A stretch of DNA of 64,000 nucleotides from Vitreoscilla sp. (GCA_018780145.1 JADMKA010000146.1:37290-101289); one strand, 5' to 3'; positions 32,721-43,093 are shown, counted from the first letter of the stretch. Program-made: numbers and translations. The notes: a model not told the origin generated them from the letters alone.

Positions 32721-33527
32721 TTATTCGGCGGCCCAGCGGCGTGGCGGCGGCCCCTCGTAGCGCAGCTGGTCACAGGGGATCGGCAGCAGGCTGCCCTCGG
32801 GTTGCTCGGCGGCGTCGATGTGGCAGGGGGGCATGCCGGCCAGGAAGGAGGGGAACATGAACAGCCCGAACTGTGTCGGCGTGAAGCCGAGGTCGGCCCC
32901 GAAGGCCGAAACCAGGCAACCGTAGTTCAGCCGCAGGTTCTTGCCACGCGCCTCGAAATGCCGCTCGACCTCGAAGGCCAGCTGCAGGTGCGGCCCGTCG
33001 GCCAGGCCCAGCGTGTCGGCCAGCGCCATCGTCGGCGCGATGCGTTCGTCGCCGTCGAGCAAGGGCCGGCCGTAGCCGGCGACGCGGCCGTGGTCGCGCA
33101 TCTCCTGGCCGATGCAGTCGGCCAGCGTCGCGCCCTGTTGCAGCGCCTGCCGGGTGCGCAGGAAGAAGCTGACCGCCTGGACCTCGTTGCCGCGGCCGTA
33201 GATATTGGCTTCGGAGACGGCCAGCGCGGCGGCCAGGCCCAGGTTGCCGGTGCTGCGCGAGGAGCCGGCCAGGGCGGCGACGCGGTTGTTCCAGATGCGC
33301 GCGTCGGGGTAGCTGGTGTTCGCCCACAGCGCGTGCATCAGCTTCAGCCGGGCGGCGTCGAAGCGCCGGCCGGTGATGCCGAAGGCGAAGAGATCCAGCC
33401 AGTCGATGCCGGCCAGGTCGGTGTGCAGATCCTGGCCGCGGAAGATCACGCTGCGGTCCGCACGCAGGCCGCCGACGCGCGAGCGCACGCGGCCGACGTT
33501 CGGGCTTCTGGGGTCAGGTGTGCTCAT
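32721..33527 (-). CDS. Citrate-synthase/citryl-CoA lyase-like protein B
   Basis: A 268-residue protein of the citrate synthase superfamily, much shorter than citrate synthase (about 430). Recognisable parts are [22 protein letters not shown], the [18 protein letters not shown] segment, [13 protein letters not shown] and [17 protein letters not shown]. Short members are annotated as citryl-CoA lyases, but the catalytic set cannot be verified by eye. The start overlaps the preceding, equally long homologue by 14 bases. Together with the upstream ThDP enzyme it forms a three-gene unit whose reaction is unknown. Confidence 0.75.
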   Translation of the reverse strand: MSTPDPRSPNVGRVRSRVGGLRADRSVIFRGQDLHTDLAGIDWLDLFAFGITGRRFDAARLKLMHALWANTSYPDARIWNNRVAALAGSSRSTGNLGLAAALAVSEANIYGRGNEVQAVSFFLRTRQALQQGATLADCIGQEMRDHGRVAGYGRPLLDGDERIAPTMALADTLGLADGPHLQLAFEVERHFEARGKNLRLNYGCLVSAFGADLGFTPTQFGLFMFPSFLAGMPPCHIDAAEQPEGSLLPIPCDQLRYEGPPPRRWAAE

Positions 33528-34320
33528 GAGCAGCTCCGGGGTCGATCTCATGGCCGAAGAAGGGGAAGCGCTTGTAGGCCAGTCGCTGCTCCAGGGCGTG
33601 TGCGGCCGCGCCGGGCAGGCGCAGCAGCAGGAACAGCATCTCGCCCTGCTCGGGGCTGAAGCCCAGGTCGGCCAGGGCTGCGGCGGCGACGCCAGCCATC
33701 GCCAGCGGGTGGCCGGCGGCGGCTTCGAGCGCCTTGCGCTCGGCTTGCAGCCAGGCCAGGCGCGGCCCCGGGCTCAGGCGCGCCAAGGCGTCGAGCGCCT
33801 GCACGACCGTGGTCGCGCAGCGCGGGCCGTGCGGGTCTAAGCCCGGCGGATGTTCGGCGCGCGGCCAGATCGATGCCACCTCCGTCGGCGGATCGCCGAG
33901 CGCCTGTTGCCAGGCCGCCAGGTCGGTGCCGCCGCGTTGCCAGAGCTGCATCGCCAGCGCCACCTCCTGGCCGCCCCCGAAGCGGCCAGCCCCCACGGCC
34001 AGGGCCGCCATCAGGCAGGCGGCGGCCGGTGAACCGCCGACCGCGCCGCACATCGCCGCATGCACCGCGGCGTCGCGCGGGCCAGCATTGGCCAGGGCCA
34101 CCGCGAGGGCCTCGAACAGACGGGCGGCGGCGGGCGAGGGCCGCTCGCCCTGCCACAGCAGCAGCAGCATCTCGGCCCAGCTGGCCTGGCCGACCAGTTC
34201 GCCGAAGACATCGTAGCCACGGCAGCGGGCGGTGCGGGTGGCGAAGGGGTCACCGGCTTCCGGCTCCTCGTGCCACAGGTGGGTGTGGATCAGCTCGGCG
34301 TGGGCGGCGGTGTCAGGCAT
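33514..34320 (-). CDS. Citrate-synthase/citryl-CoA lyase-like protein A
   Basis: Also exactly 268 residues. The N-terminal RCRGYDVFGELVGQASWAEM followed by LLLLWQGERPSPA matches the small-domain entry of citrate synthases, and the C-terminal region LPGAAAHALEQRLAYKRFPFFG matches their closing helix. The central AAVHAAMCGAVGGSPAAACL segment stands where citrate synthases bind CoA. It starts 8 bases after the ThDP enzyme stop and overlaps protein B by 14 bases. A and B may form a heteromer that jointly supplies one active site; this is inference from equal length and coupling. Confidence 0.75.
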   Translation of the reverse strand: MPDTAAHAELIHTHLWHEEPEAGDPFATRTARCRGYDVFGELVGQASWAEMLLLLWQGERPSPAAARLFEALAVALANAGPRDAAVHAAMCGAVGGSPAAACLMAALAVGAGRFGGGQEVALAMQLWQRGGTDLAAWQQALGDPPTEVASIWPRAEHPPGLDPHGPRCATTVVQALDALARLSPGPRLAWLQAERKALEAAAGHPLAMAGVAAAALADLGFSPEQGEMLFLLLRLPGAAAHALEQRLAYKRFPFFGHEIDPGAAHEHT

Positions 34321-34328
34321 CGCCGGCC

Positions 34329-36143
34329 TCACTTGACCGCGCCGAGCGCCTTCAGGCGCTGGATCATCGGCGGCACCTCGTCGCGGTCGATGCGCACGTC
34401 GATCAGGGTCGGGCCGGGCCGAGCGAGGATGGCGTCGAAGTCCAGCGCCTCCAGCTCGGCGGGCGACTCGACGACATGGCCGGGAACGCCCATCGCCGCC
34501 GCCATCGCCGCGAAGTCGACCTGCGGCAGCTCGAAGCCGATCGGCTCGGCCTTGGCCAGGCGCTGGCCGTGCATGACCATGCCGTAGGCGCTGTCGTTGA
34601 GCACCACGTAGACCACGTTCAGGCCTTCGGCGGCGGCGACGCCGATCTCCTGCCCGCTCATCAGGTAGCTGCCGTCGCCGGTGATGCAGACCACCGGGCA
34701 GCGCGGGTTGCCGCGGGCGATGCCGACCGCCGCCCCGATCGCCCAGCCCATCGGGGCGAAGTCCATCATCACGCGCAGCCATTGGGCGGTGCCCGAGCGC
34801 TGCTCGCGCCGGCCCTCGGGCAGGCCGCTCGCCGGCCGGGTGCTGCGCTGGTTGCGCGGCTGCAGGTAGTGCACCGCCCAGATCATGCTGTTGCCGGTGT
34901 CGGCCAGGAAGCGCGTGTTCGGCGGGCAGCGCCGCGAGAGCTCGCGCATCAGCCGTTGCGGCTTGATGGGCGTGCTGTCCGAATCCACCTGCTCGGGCGC
35001 GTGCAGCGTGACATGCGGGTTGGGCGCATCGACGCCGGTCGCGGGCAGGCTGACGACATGGCGCGCGTCGTTCGCCGCCAGGCCCTCGATCAGCGCGCGG
35101 CAGACCGTGAGGATGTGGCCGCGCACGTGCAGCCGGGCCATCGGCGAGCGCGCCAGATGCTCGTCGCTGGGGTCGACGTGGATCAGGCGGTTGTTCAGCA
35201 ACGTCTCGCTCCAACCGGCGCTGGCCAGCTCGCTGAAGGCGGTGCCGAAGGCCACCACCAGGCCGGCGTGGCCGCGCAGCAAGGCGTCCGCACTGGCGTG
35301 CCCGCCGAAGCCGAAGACCCCCCGGTAGGCCGGGTGTCGCGGGTTGACCAGGCCTTTGGCGTCGGGTGTGGTGATGAACAGCGCGCCGGTCAGGTCGACC
35401 AACCGCATGATCGCCTCGACGGCCTCGCCGCAGCCGTCGCCGACCAGGAACACCGGCCGTTCGGCGCGCTCGATCTCGCCACGCAGCACGATCAAGGCGT
35501 CGAGGTCGACCAGCGCCGGGCGGGCGTAGACCAGCGCGCTGCGGTCGGCGTCTGTGGAGGGCGCCGGCACCGGGTTGCGCAGGATGTCGACCGGGATCGA
35601 CAGGTGCACCGGCCCCTGGGGCGACTGGAAGGCGCGCATCAGCGCGGCGATGAGTTTGGTCTCCAGCTGGTCGGCATGCGAGACCAAAGTGTTGTAGCGC
35701 GTGCAGTGCTGCATCATGGCCACCACGTTGACGCCGGTGCAGCTGGATTCCTGCAAGGCGCCGCGGCCGAAGTTGCGCAGCGGCGGCTGGCCGGTGATGA
35801 CCAGCATCGGCACGTTGTTGGCGTAGGCGGTGGCCACGCCGGTGATCAGGTTGGTGGCACCGGGGCCCGAGGTGGCGACGCAGACGCCGATCTTGCCGGT
35901 CTCGCGGGCATAACCATCGGCCATGAAGGCCGCACCGGCTTCGTGGCGAGCGACCACCGCCCGTGGTCCGCCGCGCCGCTCGCTGCGTGCCAGGGCGTTG
36001 TAGACCGGCTCGATGGCGCCGCCGGGCACGCCGAACACGGCGCCAATGCCCAGGCGCTCCAGGTAGCTCACGATGAGCTCGGCGGCCTCCATCGTGGCAG
36101 GGTCGGTGTCTGGGCGTTGTCGGGCCCGGTTCAGGTTGTCCAT
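34329..36143 (-). CDS. Thiamine-diphosphate-binding enzyme (acetolactate synthase-like)
   Basis: A 604-residue ThDP enzyme with the three-domain layout of acetohydroxyacid synthases. The catalytic Glu lies in ARHEAGAAFMADGYAR, the FAD/linker region in the middle, and the ThDP/Mg motif ITGDGSYLMSG ends at Asn in YVVLNDSAYGM. It decarboxylates a 2-oxo acid and passes the product to an acceptor; the partner citrate-synthase-like genes suggest a non-biosynthetic role, since no regulatory subunit is nearby. The start is the ATG at 36143 (MDNLNRARQRP); the frame extends upstream without conserved sequence. Confidence 0.85.
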   Translation of the reverse strand: MDNLNRARQRPDTDPATMEAAELIVSYLERLGIGAVFGVPGGAIEPVYNALARSERRGGPRAVVARHEAGAAFMADGYARETGKIGVCVATSGPGATNLITGVATAYANNVPMLVITGQPPLRNFGRGALQESSCTGVNVVAMMQHCTRYNTLVSHADQLETKLIAALMRAFQSPQGPVHLSIPVDILRNPVPAPSTDADRSALVYARPALVDLDALIVLRGEIERAERPVFLVGDGCGEAVEAIMRLVDLTGALFITTPDAKGLVNPRHPAYRGVFGFGGHASADALLRGHAGLVVAFGTAFSELASAGWSETLLNNRLIHVDPSDEHLARSPMARLHVRGHILTVCRALIEGLAANDARHVVSLPATGVDAPNPHVTLHAPEQVDSDSTPIKPQRLMRELSRRCPPNTRFLADTGNSMIWAVHYLQPRNQRSTRPASGLPEGRREQRSGTAQWLRVMMDFAPMGWAIGAAVGIARGNPRCPVVCITGDGSYLMSGQEIGVAAAEGLNVVYVVLNDSAYGMVMHGQRLAKAEPIGFELPQVDFAAMAAAMGVPGHVVESPAELEALDFDAILARPGPTLIDVRIDRDEVPPMIQRLKALGAVK

Positions 36144-36566
36144 GATCGCGTGAGCTCCAAGTCGATGAAAAGCCGATCCACCCACCCGCATGCGTCGCCC
36201 ACGGCAGAGCCCACGGCCGACGAAAGCAGGTGAATGGGCACGACGCGACGCACAGGCGCAGGCACGGCGCCACGGGGGGCGTCGCAACCGCTGGACGGAG
36301 ATCCTCTGGGTGGGCCGCTCCAGTCGTTAAGCCTCGCCTCCCGCGATGCCCGACCGGCTTGTCAGCCCGGATTCCGGCCCGGTCGGGCATGACATGCCCG
36401 GATCGAGTCGTTACAAAGTGAAACTATTGTGCGATGCACCAGAGCGCTCGCCAAGGGGGGTGCCGGGGAAACATCGTGACGGATTACGCCACGCAGCGGT
36501 TTGCTCCAGTCGCAGGGCTCAATTTGCGTGCCCGGCGGCCGAGCGCGCCGACAGCGCACGCGGTGC
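36144..36566. other. 423-bp gene-free region with nested inverted repeats
   Basis: I see no gene here. It holds a perfect 12-bp inverted repeat, ATGCCCGACCGG (36346-36357) with CCGGTCGGGCAT (36379-36390), and a second dyad GGGCAT-GAC-ATGCCC (36385-36399) that shares an arm with the first, so two alternative hairpins are possible. An AT-richer stretch at 36411-36430 may hold promoter elements. The region lies between the TonB receptor stop and the ThDP enzyme start, both on the minus strand, so terminator and promoter functions are both expected. Confidence 0.6.
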
Positions 36567-38672
36567 CTACAGTTTGTAGCTGAGTTGCAGGACCACGGCC
36601 CGCCCGGGCAGGGGCAGGTCGCCGGGCACCGACACATAGGGCACGCCGAACGGGCTGGGCTCGCGCGCGTCGGCGTCGAACAGGTTGCGCACCGACAGCG
36701 AGACGTCCCATCCACCGCCGGCCTGGGTGCGCAGGGTCAGGTCGGTGGTGGTGTAGTCGGCCACCGGCGGGCGCGTGTCGCCGGCCTCGCGGCGCCGGTC
36801 GGCCACCCAGTTCAGCTGGGCGCTGGCCTGCCAATCGGCCGCGATGCGCCAGTCGGCGCGGGCCTGTGCGTGCTGCCGAGGGGCGAGCCCTGGGTCCTGG
36901 CCGGTGGCCTGGTTCTCGGAGCGCTGGCAGGCGTACTGGCCGGCCAGGCGCCATGCGCGGGTCGCCTGCCACTGGGCCTCCAGTTCCAGTCCGTCGCCGG
37001 TCTGCTCGCCCTGGTTGCGGTAGGTCAGTGTGTTGTCCAGGCCGATGATGTCGGTCATCCGGTAGCGGTACAGGTTCAGCCCGATGCGCGCGTTGGCGGT
37101 GGCCTGCCAGGACAGCGCGGCTTCCAGCGTGCGGATCTTCTCGGGCTTCAACGCCGCGTTGCCGAACGCCGTGGGGTTGTTGATCAGGTACAGCTCGCTG
37201 AAGGACGGCGCCCGGTAGGCGCTGCCATAGAGCAGCTTGGCGGTCAGGTCGTAGGCCGCGTCCCACACCAGGGCCAGGCGCGGGTGGGTGGTGCTGCCGA
37301 AGTCGGAGTAGCGGTCGTGGCGCACGCCGGCCGTGAGGGTCCAGTCCTTGGCCAGCGACCACTCGTCCTGCAAGTAGCCGTGCACCACCTCTCGTTGCTG
37401 CGGGACCATGAAGGGCGCGGTGTCGGTGACGTCGGTGACGTCGGCCCAGCTGCCGGCACCGATCGGGCTGAACTTGGGATCGGGGTTGAAGTTCTTCGAC
37501 TCGCGCAACCGGTACAGGTCTTCGTTGGAGTAGCCGGCGCCCAGGCGGATGCGGTGGCCGGCCAGGCCGGTGTAGACCGCCGTGGCCTCCAGCCGGGCGT
37601 GGCGCTCCCATTTCTCGGGGTTGCCGATCATGCCGTCCTGGAAGAACCCGCCACCGAGGTTGGTGCCGGCCGGGAACAGCACCAGGCGCGAGTGCTCTTC
37701 GTAGTGCGCCGCATGGGCGCGCAGCAGCACGTCCCAGTCGGCGGCCAGCACGGGCTCGTGCCAGCTCAGTTCGGCGTCGACCCGCCGGCTGGAGTTGCGG
37801 CCGGTCGGGTCCAGGGCCTGGGCCACGCCGGCCCCGGAGCCCAGGTCGAAGACATGCTTGTAGCTGGTGCGCAGGCGCCAGCGCTGCAGGCTCAAATCGA
37901 GCGCCGCATCGACCAGCCGGTAGCCGTTGTTCATCGGCCCCGGCGCCAGCGAAACCGGCGGCACGCCGAAGGCGCCGAAGATGTTGTCCAGGCCGGTCTG
38001 CGCGTCCGCACCGATGGTGCGCCCGCCGCCATCGGTGCGGTGCACGCCCAGGTAGCCGGCCACGTCGACGGCCCCCCAGCGGCCGCCATGCAGCCACCAG
38101 CCGCCGGACTGGCCGAACGAGCCTGCCCGGGCGCCGAGTTGCGTACCGCCGATCTCGGCGCTGGTCTTGGTGAGGATGTTGATCACCCCGGAGTAGGCGT
38201 CGGCCCCGTACAAGGCCGAGCCGGGGCCGCGGATGACCTCGATGCGGGCGATGTTCTCCAGTGGCTGGCCACCCCAGTTCAGGCCACGGTCGCCTGCATA
38301 GATGCGGGTCTGCGGGATGCCGTTGACGAGCATCAGGACCTGCGGGTTGGTCAGCGTGCCGCGCACGCCGCGGAAGGTGTAGACCGGCGCATTGAGCACC
38401 GGCGAGCGCGAGACATGCAGCCCGGCGACCGTCTCGAGCACCTCGTCGAGATCGGTCGCGCCGCTGGCGCGAATGTCTTCGGCGGTGATCACCGTGGCGA
38501 TCGACGCCGCGCGGGCCAGCGGCACCCGCGAGCCGCTGGCGATGCTGACGAAGCTCTTGTCGCCAAAGGCCATGGCCAGCTCCTCCTCCTCGGAGATCTC
38601 GGCGGCACGCAGCCCGGCCGAGCCGAGCAGCACGGCTGCCGTGCTCCACACCATCAGGTTTCGCGTGGTCAT
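36567..38672 (-). CDS. TonB-dependent outer-membrane receptor
   Basis: A 701-residue receptor with a signal peptide (to about AGLRAAE, 24), a plug domain (about 55-165; GATDLDEVLETVAGLHVSRS, VLMLVNGIP, RIEVIRGPGSALYGADAYSG) and a beta-barrel that ends in an aromatic-rich strand (VVLQLSYKL). The plug is of the BtuB/colicin receptor type. The ligand is unknown. It starts 13 bases after the hybrid kinase stop, so receptor, kinase and binding protein form one operon that may sense and import the same compound. Confidence 0.92.
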   Translation of the reverse strand: MTTRNLMVWSTAAVLLGSAGLRAAEISEEEELAMAFGDKSFVSIASGSRVPLARAASIATVITAEDIRASGATDLDEVLETVAGLHVSRSPVLNAPVYTFRGVRGTLTNPQVLMLVNGIPQTRIYAGDRGLNWGGQPLENIARIEVIRGPGSALYGADAYSGVINILTKTSAEIGGTQLGARAGSFGQSGGWWLHGGRWGAVDVAGYLGVHRTDGGGRTIGADAQTGLDNIFGAFGVPPVSLAPGPMNNGYRLVDAALDLSLQRWRLRTSYKHVFDLGSGAGVAQALDPTGRNSSRRVDAELSWHEPVLAADWDVLLRAHAAHYEEHSRLVLFPAGTNLGGGFFQDGMIGNPEKWERHARLEATAVYTGLAGHRIRLGAGYSNEDLYRLRESKNFNPDPKFSPIGAGSWADVTDVTDTAPFMVPQQREVVHGYLQDEWSLAKDWTLTAGVRHDRYSDFGSTTHPRLALVWDAAYDLTAKLLYGSAYRAPSFSELYLINNPTAFGNAALKPEKIRTLEAALSWQATANARIGLNLYRYRMTDIIGLDNTLTYRNQGEQTGDGLELEAQWQATRAWRLAGQYACQRSENQATGQDPGLAPRQHAQARADWRIAADWQASAQLNWVADRRREAGDTRPPVADYTTTDLTLRTQAGGGWDVSLSVRNLFDADAREPSPFGVPYVSVPGDLPLPGRAVVLQLSYKL

Positions 38673-38685
38673 GTTTGCTCCTTGT

Positions 38686-40701
38686 TCATGCGCTGCGCCA
38701 GCGCAGTTGCAGGGTCTGGGTCAGCAGGCCGATAAGCTGGCCGCGGTCGACCGGCTTGGCCAGGAACGCGTCGGCGCCAGCCGCCTTGCAGCGCTGCTGG
38801 TCGTCCAGCGAGGCGTTGGCCGAGACGGCGATCACCGGCAACATCTGCGTGGCCGGATCCTCGCGCAGCCGGGCGGTGGCCTGCAAGCCGTCGAGCACCG
38901 GCATGCGCACGTCCATCAGCACCAGGTCCGGCGGCGCCCGGCGGATGCTGTCCAGCGCCGCCTGGCCATCCGCGGCCTCCTGCACGTCGAAGCCCAGGTG
39001 GCGCAGCATCTCGCTGAGCATCAGCCGGTTGGCGGCCACGTCGTCGGCCACCAGGATGCAGCGGCGCGGGCCCTCGTAGCCCTGAGCGCGCGGCGCGGGC
39101 GGCGCAAGGGCCTTGCCGACGGCGGAGGCCCGCGGCAGGGTGAGCTCGAACCAGAACACGCTGCCGACGCCCGGGCGGCTGTCGACCTCGATGTCCCCGC
39201 CCATCAGCCGCACCAACTGGCGGCTGATGGCCAGTCCCAGCCCGGTGCCGGCGGCGCGCTGGCCCGCCGCGCCTGCCTGCTCGAAGGGCTGGAACAGCCG
39301 GGCGATATCCTCGGCGGCGAGGCCGACACCGCTGTCGCGGGCCTCGAAGCGCAGCTGCACACGATGCTCGTCGCCGCCCAGCAGGTGCACGGCCAGCGTG
39401 ACATGGCCGCGATCGGTGAACTTCACCGCGTTGCCCAGCAGGTTGATCAGCACCTGGCGCAGGCGTTTCTCGTCGGCCTCCACGGCGGCGGGCAGGCCGT
39501 CTCCGAGCAGGACATTGAAAGCCAGGCCCTTCTCCTCGGCCTTGACCCGGACGATGTCGGACACGTTCCTGACCAGGCCGTCCAGCACCACCCGGCCGGC
39601 GAGGACCTCGGTCTTGCCGGCCTCGATGCGGGCCAGGTCGAGGATGTCGACGATCAGCGTCAGCAGGTGCTCGCCGCTGCTCTGGATGATCTCCAGGCCG
39701 GTGCGCTGACGATCGGTGAGGCCCTTGTCCAGCGTGAGGATCTGGGCATAGCCGAGCACCGCGTTCAGCGGCGTCCGCAACTCGTGGCTCATGCGCGCCA
39801 GAAACTCGCTCTTCGCGGCGTTGGCCACCTCCGCGCGCTCCTTGGCCACCTGCAGCTCGGCGGTGCGCACGCGCACGGCTGCCTCGAGCTGCTCGCGGTG
39901 CCGCTGCAGTTCGTCCTCGCGCGCCTGCTGGGCGTCGATCATGCGGTTGAAGGCACGGGCCATCAGCTGGATGTCGCGCGGGCCGGACGCCGCGGCGTGC
40001 ACACCGGCGTCGCCACGTTCGGCGCGGGCCATGGCGCCGGAGAGCTCGGTCAGCGGCCGCGTCAGCCGCATCGCCAGCAACCGGATGAGCACGACGAAGG
40101 CGAACGCCAGCAGCAACGAGACGGCCAGGTTGGTGAAGAACACCTGAGCCATCATGCGGCGCAGCGTGCCCTTGCCCTGGACCACACGCACATCGCCGAG
40201 CAGCTCGTCCTCGCCTTCCATCACCTCGAATGGCGTGGCGGCGCGGCGCGCCAGCACCGGGGCCACGAAATGCCAGGCGTCGTCGGTCTCGGCGGCCAGG
40301 CGGGGCTCGCCGCGGCCGGGCGCGGCGAGCTCCAGCGCGCTGGCAGAGCCCGCGGCGCCGCGGCTCAGCAGCACCTGGCCGTCGGCGCTGCGCATCTCGA
40401 CGCCGATCACGTCCGGGAACGAGAGCGTGGCGCGCACCGCCTCGGCGGCGTTCTCCGGGGCCACCGACAACAGCGCGAGCGCGCCCTGGCTGGCCAGGCT
40501 CTGGGCGACGCGCTGGCCCTGGTCGACCAGGGTGGCGCGGATCTGCCGGCTGGCCTGCCACGAGCTCACCAGGGAAGACAGCAGGGCCAGCAACAGCACG
40601 CCGGCCGATGCCGCGGCGCTGAGCTGCCGGCCGAAACTTGCCTGGCGCCATCCCTTGGCGACCCACCCCGGCACCAGCGGTGATCGAAGGTATCTGATCA
40701 T
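38686..40701 (-). CDS. Hybrid sensor histidine kinase with receiver domain
   Basis: A 671-residue membrane kinase. Order: first membrane helix (about 28-48), periplasmic sensor (50-165), second helix (about 180-200), HAMP region, coiled coil, HisKA with phospho-His in [12 protein letters not shown], HATPase with [11 protein letters not shown] and [12 protein letters not shown], and a C-terminal receiver with Asp in LVLMDVRMP and KPV at the end. No DNA-binding output is attached, and no Hpt protein or separate regulator is adjacent. Its ATG overlaps the stop of the upstream binding-protein gene (ATGA). The partner protein may present ligand to the periplasmic domain. Confidence 0.92.
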   Translation of the reverse strand: MIRYLRSPLVPGWVAKGWRQASFGRQLSAAASAGVLLLALLSSLVSSWQASRQIRATLVDQGQRVAQSLASQGALALLSVAPENAAEAVRATLSFPDVIGVEMRSADGQVLLSRGAAGSASALELAAPGRGEPRLAAETDDAWHFVAPVLARRAATPFEVMEGEDELLGDVRVVQGKGTLRRMMAQVFFTNLAVSLLLAFAFVVLIRLLAMRLTRPLTELSGAMARAERGDAGVHAAASGPRDIQLMARAFNRMIDAQQAREDELQRHREQLEAAVRVRTAELQVAKERAEVANAAKSEFLARMSHELRTPLNAVLGYAQILTLDKGLTDRQRTGLEIIQSSGEHLLTLIVDILDLARIEAGKTEVLAGRVVLDGLVRNVSDIVRVKAEEKGLAFNVLLGDGLPAAVEADEKRLRQVLINLLGNAVKFTDRGHVTLAVHLLGGDEHRVQLRFEARDSGVGLAAEDIARLFQPFEQAGAAGQRAAGTGLGLAISRQLVRLMGGDIEVDSRPGVGSVFWFELTLPRASAVGKALAPPAPRAQGYEGPRRCILVADDVAANRLMLSEMLRHLGFDVQEAADGQAALDSIRRAPPDLVLMDVRMPVLDGLQATARLREDPATQMLPVIAVSANASLDDQQRCKAAGADAFLAKPVDRGQLIGLLTQTLQLRWRSA

Positions 40702-41672
40702 GACTCGGGGTACACCTTGGCGATGCGCCGGGCGCGTGGGTCCAGGTCGATACCCAGGTGGGCGGCGGTGCGCAGGTTGGCGGCCACCAGCACGTCGCGC
40801 AGCGGCTGCAGGCCCCGCAGGACGCGGCGGCCGGCCAGTGCTTCCAGGGCCGACAGCGCCAGGCTGCGCCCGAGCGCGGGGTTGTCCGGGTACAGCGCGA
40901 ACAGTGCGCCCCGCTTGACGTGCAGGGCGTTGCTGGAGATGGTCGCAAAACCCCGGCGCCAGGCCTCCTCCAGGACCAGCGGCAGCAGGGTGGACTCCTC
41001 GACCGTGGTCGAGTCCTGCGGCAGCCACAGCGCGTCACGCCGCGGCTCGGCAACGGCGACGATCTCCTGGTAGGCCCGGGTGGCGCGCTTCAGGTCGTCG
41101 GCCTCGTAGGCGCTGAGTTCCAGGCCCTGGGCCTTGGCCGCCTCCTGGGCCAGGCGGATCAACCAGGCGTTCTGCTGCGGATCGTGCACCACGAAGACGC
41201 GCCGCGCTGCTGGCATCTGGCGGCGCAATTCGGCGAAGATCAATGCCGGGTCCGGCGCCAGGCTGTGCACCGGGTAGGCCTGGGCCAGGGCCTCGGGCAC
41301 GGCCAGCACGCAGCCCACCACCACCCCGACGCCGCGGTCCATGGCGGCGGCCAGCTTCAGCCCGCTGCGGCCCAGCGCAATCACCACACGGGTGTCGCGG
41401 CGCTTCAGCTCGTCCACCAGCGCCGCCGTGCCGGCGTCGGCACCGAGGGGGTAGCCCGGCACGGGTTGCCGCGCCTGCTCGCGGATGCCTTCGAGGATGC
41501 TGGTGAACACCGTGCGGAAGGGTTCGCCGATGTCCGGGTACACCACGGCCAGAGTCCCGGGGCCCTCCGCGGGCCAGGCCGGCCCGGTCACCGCGACGCC
41601 ACCCGACAGCGCCGCCAGCATGCACAGGGCACGCCTTCTCGCGGGAATGGCATTCGGGGGGTGGCGTGGCAC
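40698..41672 (-). CDS. ABC-type substrate-binding protein linked to a hybrid kinase
   Basis: A protein of about 324 residues of the ABC substrate-binding family (YtrF/TrpX-like fold), with a basic N-terminus and signal region ([17 protein letters not shown], cleavage near WPAEG). Core motifs: [36 protein letters not shown] and the late [17 protein letters not shown]. No permease or ATPase is adjacent; instead the next genes are a hybrid kinase and a TonB receptor, so it probably serves as a periplasmic ligand sensor. The start is uncertain: I use the GTG at 41672, which keeps the basic signal N-region; a TTG at 41741 is possible. Confidence 0.78.
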   Translation of the reverse strand: MPRHPPNAIPARRRALCMLAALSGGVAVTGPAWPAEGPGTLAVVYPDIGEPFRTVFTSILEGIREQARQPVPGYPLGADAGTAALVDELKRRDTRVVIALGRSGLKLAAAMDRGVGVVVGCVLAVPEALAQAYPVHSLAPDPALIFAELRRQMPAARRVFVVHDPQQNAWLIRLAQEAAKAQGLELSAYEADDLKRATRAYQEIVAVAEPRRDALWLPQDSTTVEESTLLPLVLEEAWRRGFATISSNALHVKRGALFALYPDNPALGRSLALSALEALAGRRVLRGLQPLRDVLVAANLRTAAHLGIDLDPRARRIAKVYPES

Positions 41673-41863
41673 GTGGGCGGGCAGGGCGTCTCGACTCGCG
41701 ATTCTGGCACCGCGTGTCCGGCCATCCTTCACGCTCGGCAACCGATTCGGCGCGATGCGCGCCCTGTCTCACTGGCGACAACGCTTCGGGGAAGTCCCTG
41801 AACCCTGCCGGGCCCGTATGCCGCTACCGTGCGGTCTGCTGGTCACCACAACTGGAGAGAGAC

Positions 41864-43093
41864 ATGACGACACGCCGAATTGGTTCCTGGACGGTGGGGG
41901 CGGCCCTGGTGCTGCAGGCCGGGTTGGCGTTCGCGCAGGCCGGTGAGACGGTGAAGATCGCCTTCATCGACCCACAGTCGGGCCCCTTTGCGAACATCGG
42001 GCAGAACATCCTGCGCACCTTCCAGCTGGCCGCTGAGCGCGAGAGCGTCAAGGGCGGGGTCAAGTACGAGGTGGTGGCGTTCGACAACAAGGCCTCGCCG
42101 CAGGAAAGCCTGAACGTGCTGAAGGCGGCCATCGATCAGGGCTTTCGCTATGTGGCCCAGGGCAACGGCTCGGGCGCGGCGGCAGCCATCCTCGATGCCG
42201 TCAACAAGCACAACGAGCGCAACCCGGGCAAGGAGGTGGTGTTCTTCAACTACGCCGCCGTCGACCCCGACCTGACCAACAGCAAGTGCAGCTTCTGGCA
42301 CTTCCGCTTCGATGCCGACACCTCGATGAAGATGGAGGCCATGGTCACCGCGATGTCGGAAGACCCGAGCGTCAAGAAGGTCTACATCATCGGGCAGAAC
42401 TACGCACACGGGCAGCAGGTGTCGCAGTACGCCAAGCAGATCCTGGCCCGCAAGCACCCAAGCGTTCAGGTGGTCGGCGACGAACTGCACCCGATCGGCC
42501 AGGTGAAGGATTTCGCACCCTACGTCGCCAAGATCAAGCAAAGCGGCGCCGACACGGTGATCACCGGCAACTGGGGCAATGACCTGGCCCTGCTGATCAA
42601 GGCCGCCAAGGACGCCGGCCTGGACGCCAAGTGGTACACCTACTACGCCGGTGCGCAAGGCACGCCGGTCGCCATCGGCAACGCGCTGGCGGGCAAGATC
42701 ACCACGGTCTACGGCTCGTACTCCAACCTGCCGGGCGACTACTCGCAGTTCCGCGACGCCTTCAAGGACAAGTACAAGCAGGATTTCTCCACCTCCACCG
42801 TGCTGCACCTGTTCAAGACGCTGTCGGCCGGCATCGCCAAGGCCAAGTCGACCGACCCGGTCGCGGTGGCCAAGGCCATGGAGGGCCTCACGGTGCGCAG
42901 CTACGCTGGCGAGATCACCATGCGTGCTTCCGACCATCAGCTGCAGCAGCCGCTGTTCTTTGCCACCTGGCAGAAGGTGGATGCCAAGCAAAGCTACAAC
43001 GTCGAGGAAACCGGTCACACCTTCGGGCTGACGAAGATGTACCCGGCCTACGTCTCCAGCACGCCCACCTCGTGCGTGATGAAGCGCCCGTAA
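41864..43093 (+). CDS. Branched-chain amino acid-type ABC transporter substrate-binding protein
   Basis: A 409-residue LivK-like receptor with a signal peptide (GAALVLQAGLAFAQAGE, about 26). The bilobed type I fold is seen in VKIAFIDPQSGPFANIGQN, KVYIIGQNYAHGQQVSQ and GADTVITGNWGNDLALLIKA. Many such receptors in Burkholderiales bind aromatic acids, amides or urea rather than leucine, so the ligand is open. The ATG at 41864 has GGAGAGA upstream. It heads a five-gene importer operon and is separated from livH by a strong terminator-like hairpin, which would raise receptor levels. Confidence 0.9.
   Translation: MTTRRIGSWTVGAALVLQAGLAFAQAGETVKIAFIDPQSGPFANIGQNILRTFQLAAERESVKGGVKYEVVAFDNKASPQESLNVLKAAIDQGFRYVAQGNGSGAAAAILDAVNKHNERNPGKEVVFFNYAAVDPDLTNSKCSFWHFRFDADTSMKMEAMVTAMSEDPSVKKVYIIGQNYAHGQQVSQYAKQILARKHPSVQVVGDELHPIGQVKDFAPYVAKIKQSGADTVITGNWGNDLALLIKAAKDAGLDAKWYTYYAGAQGTPVAIGNALAGKITTVYGSYSNLPGDYSQFRDAFKDKYKQDFSTSTVLHLFKTLSAGIAKAKSTDPVAVAKAMEGLTVRSYAGEITMRASDHQLQQPLFFATWQKVDAKQSYNVEETGHTFGLTKMYPAYVSSTPTSCVMKRP

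Noticed and set aside
36144..36566. Cobalamin or other known riboswitch linked to the TonB receptor
   Set aside because: The gap is downstream of the receptor gene, not upstream, and no B12-box was seen.
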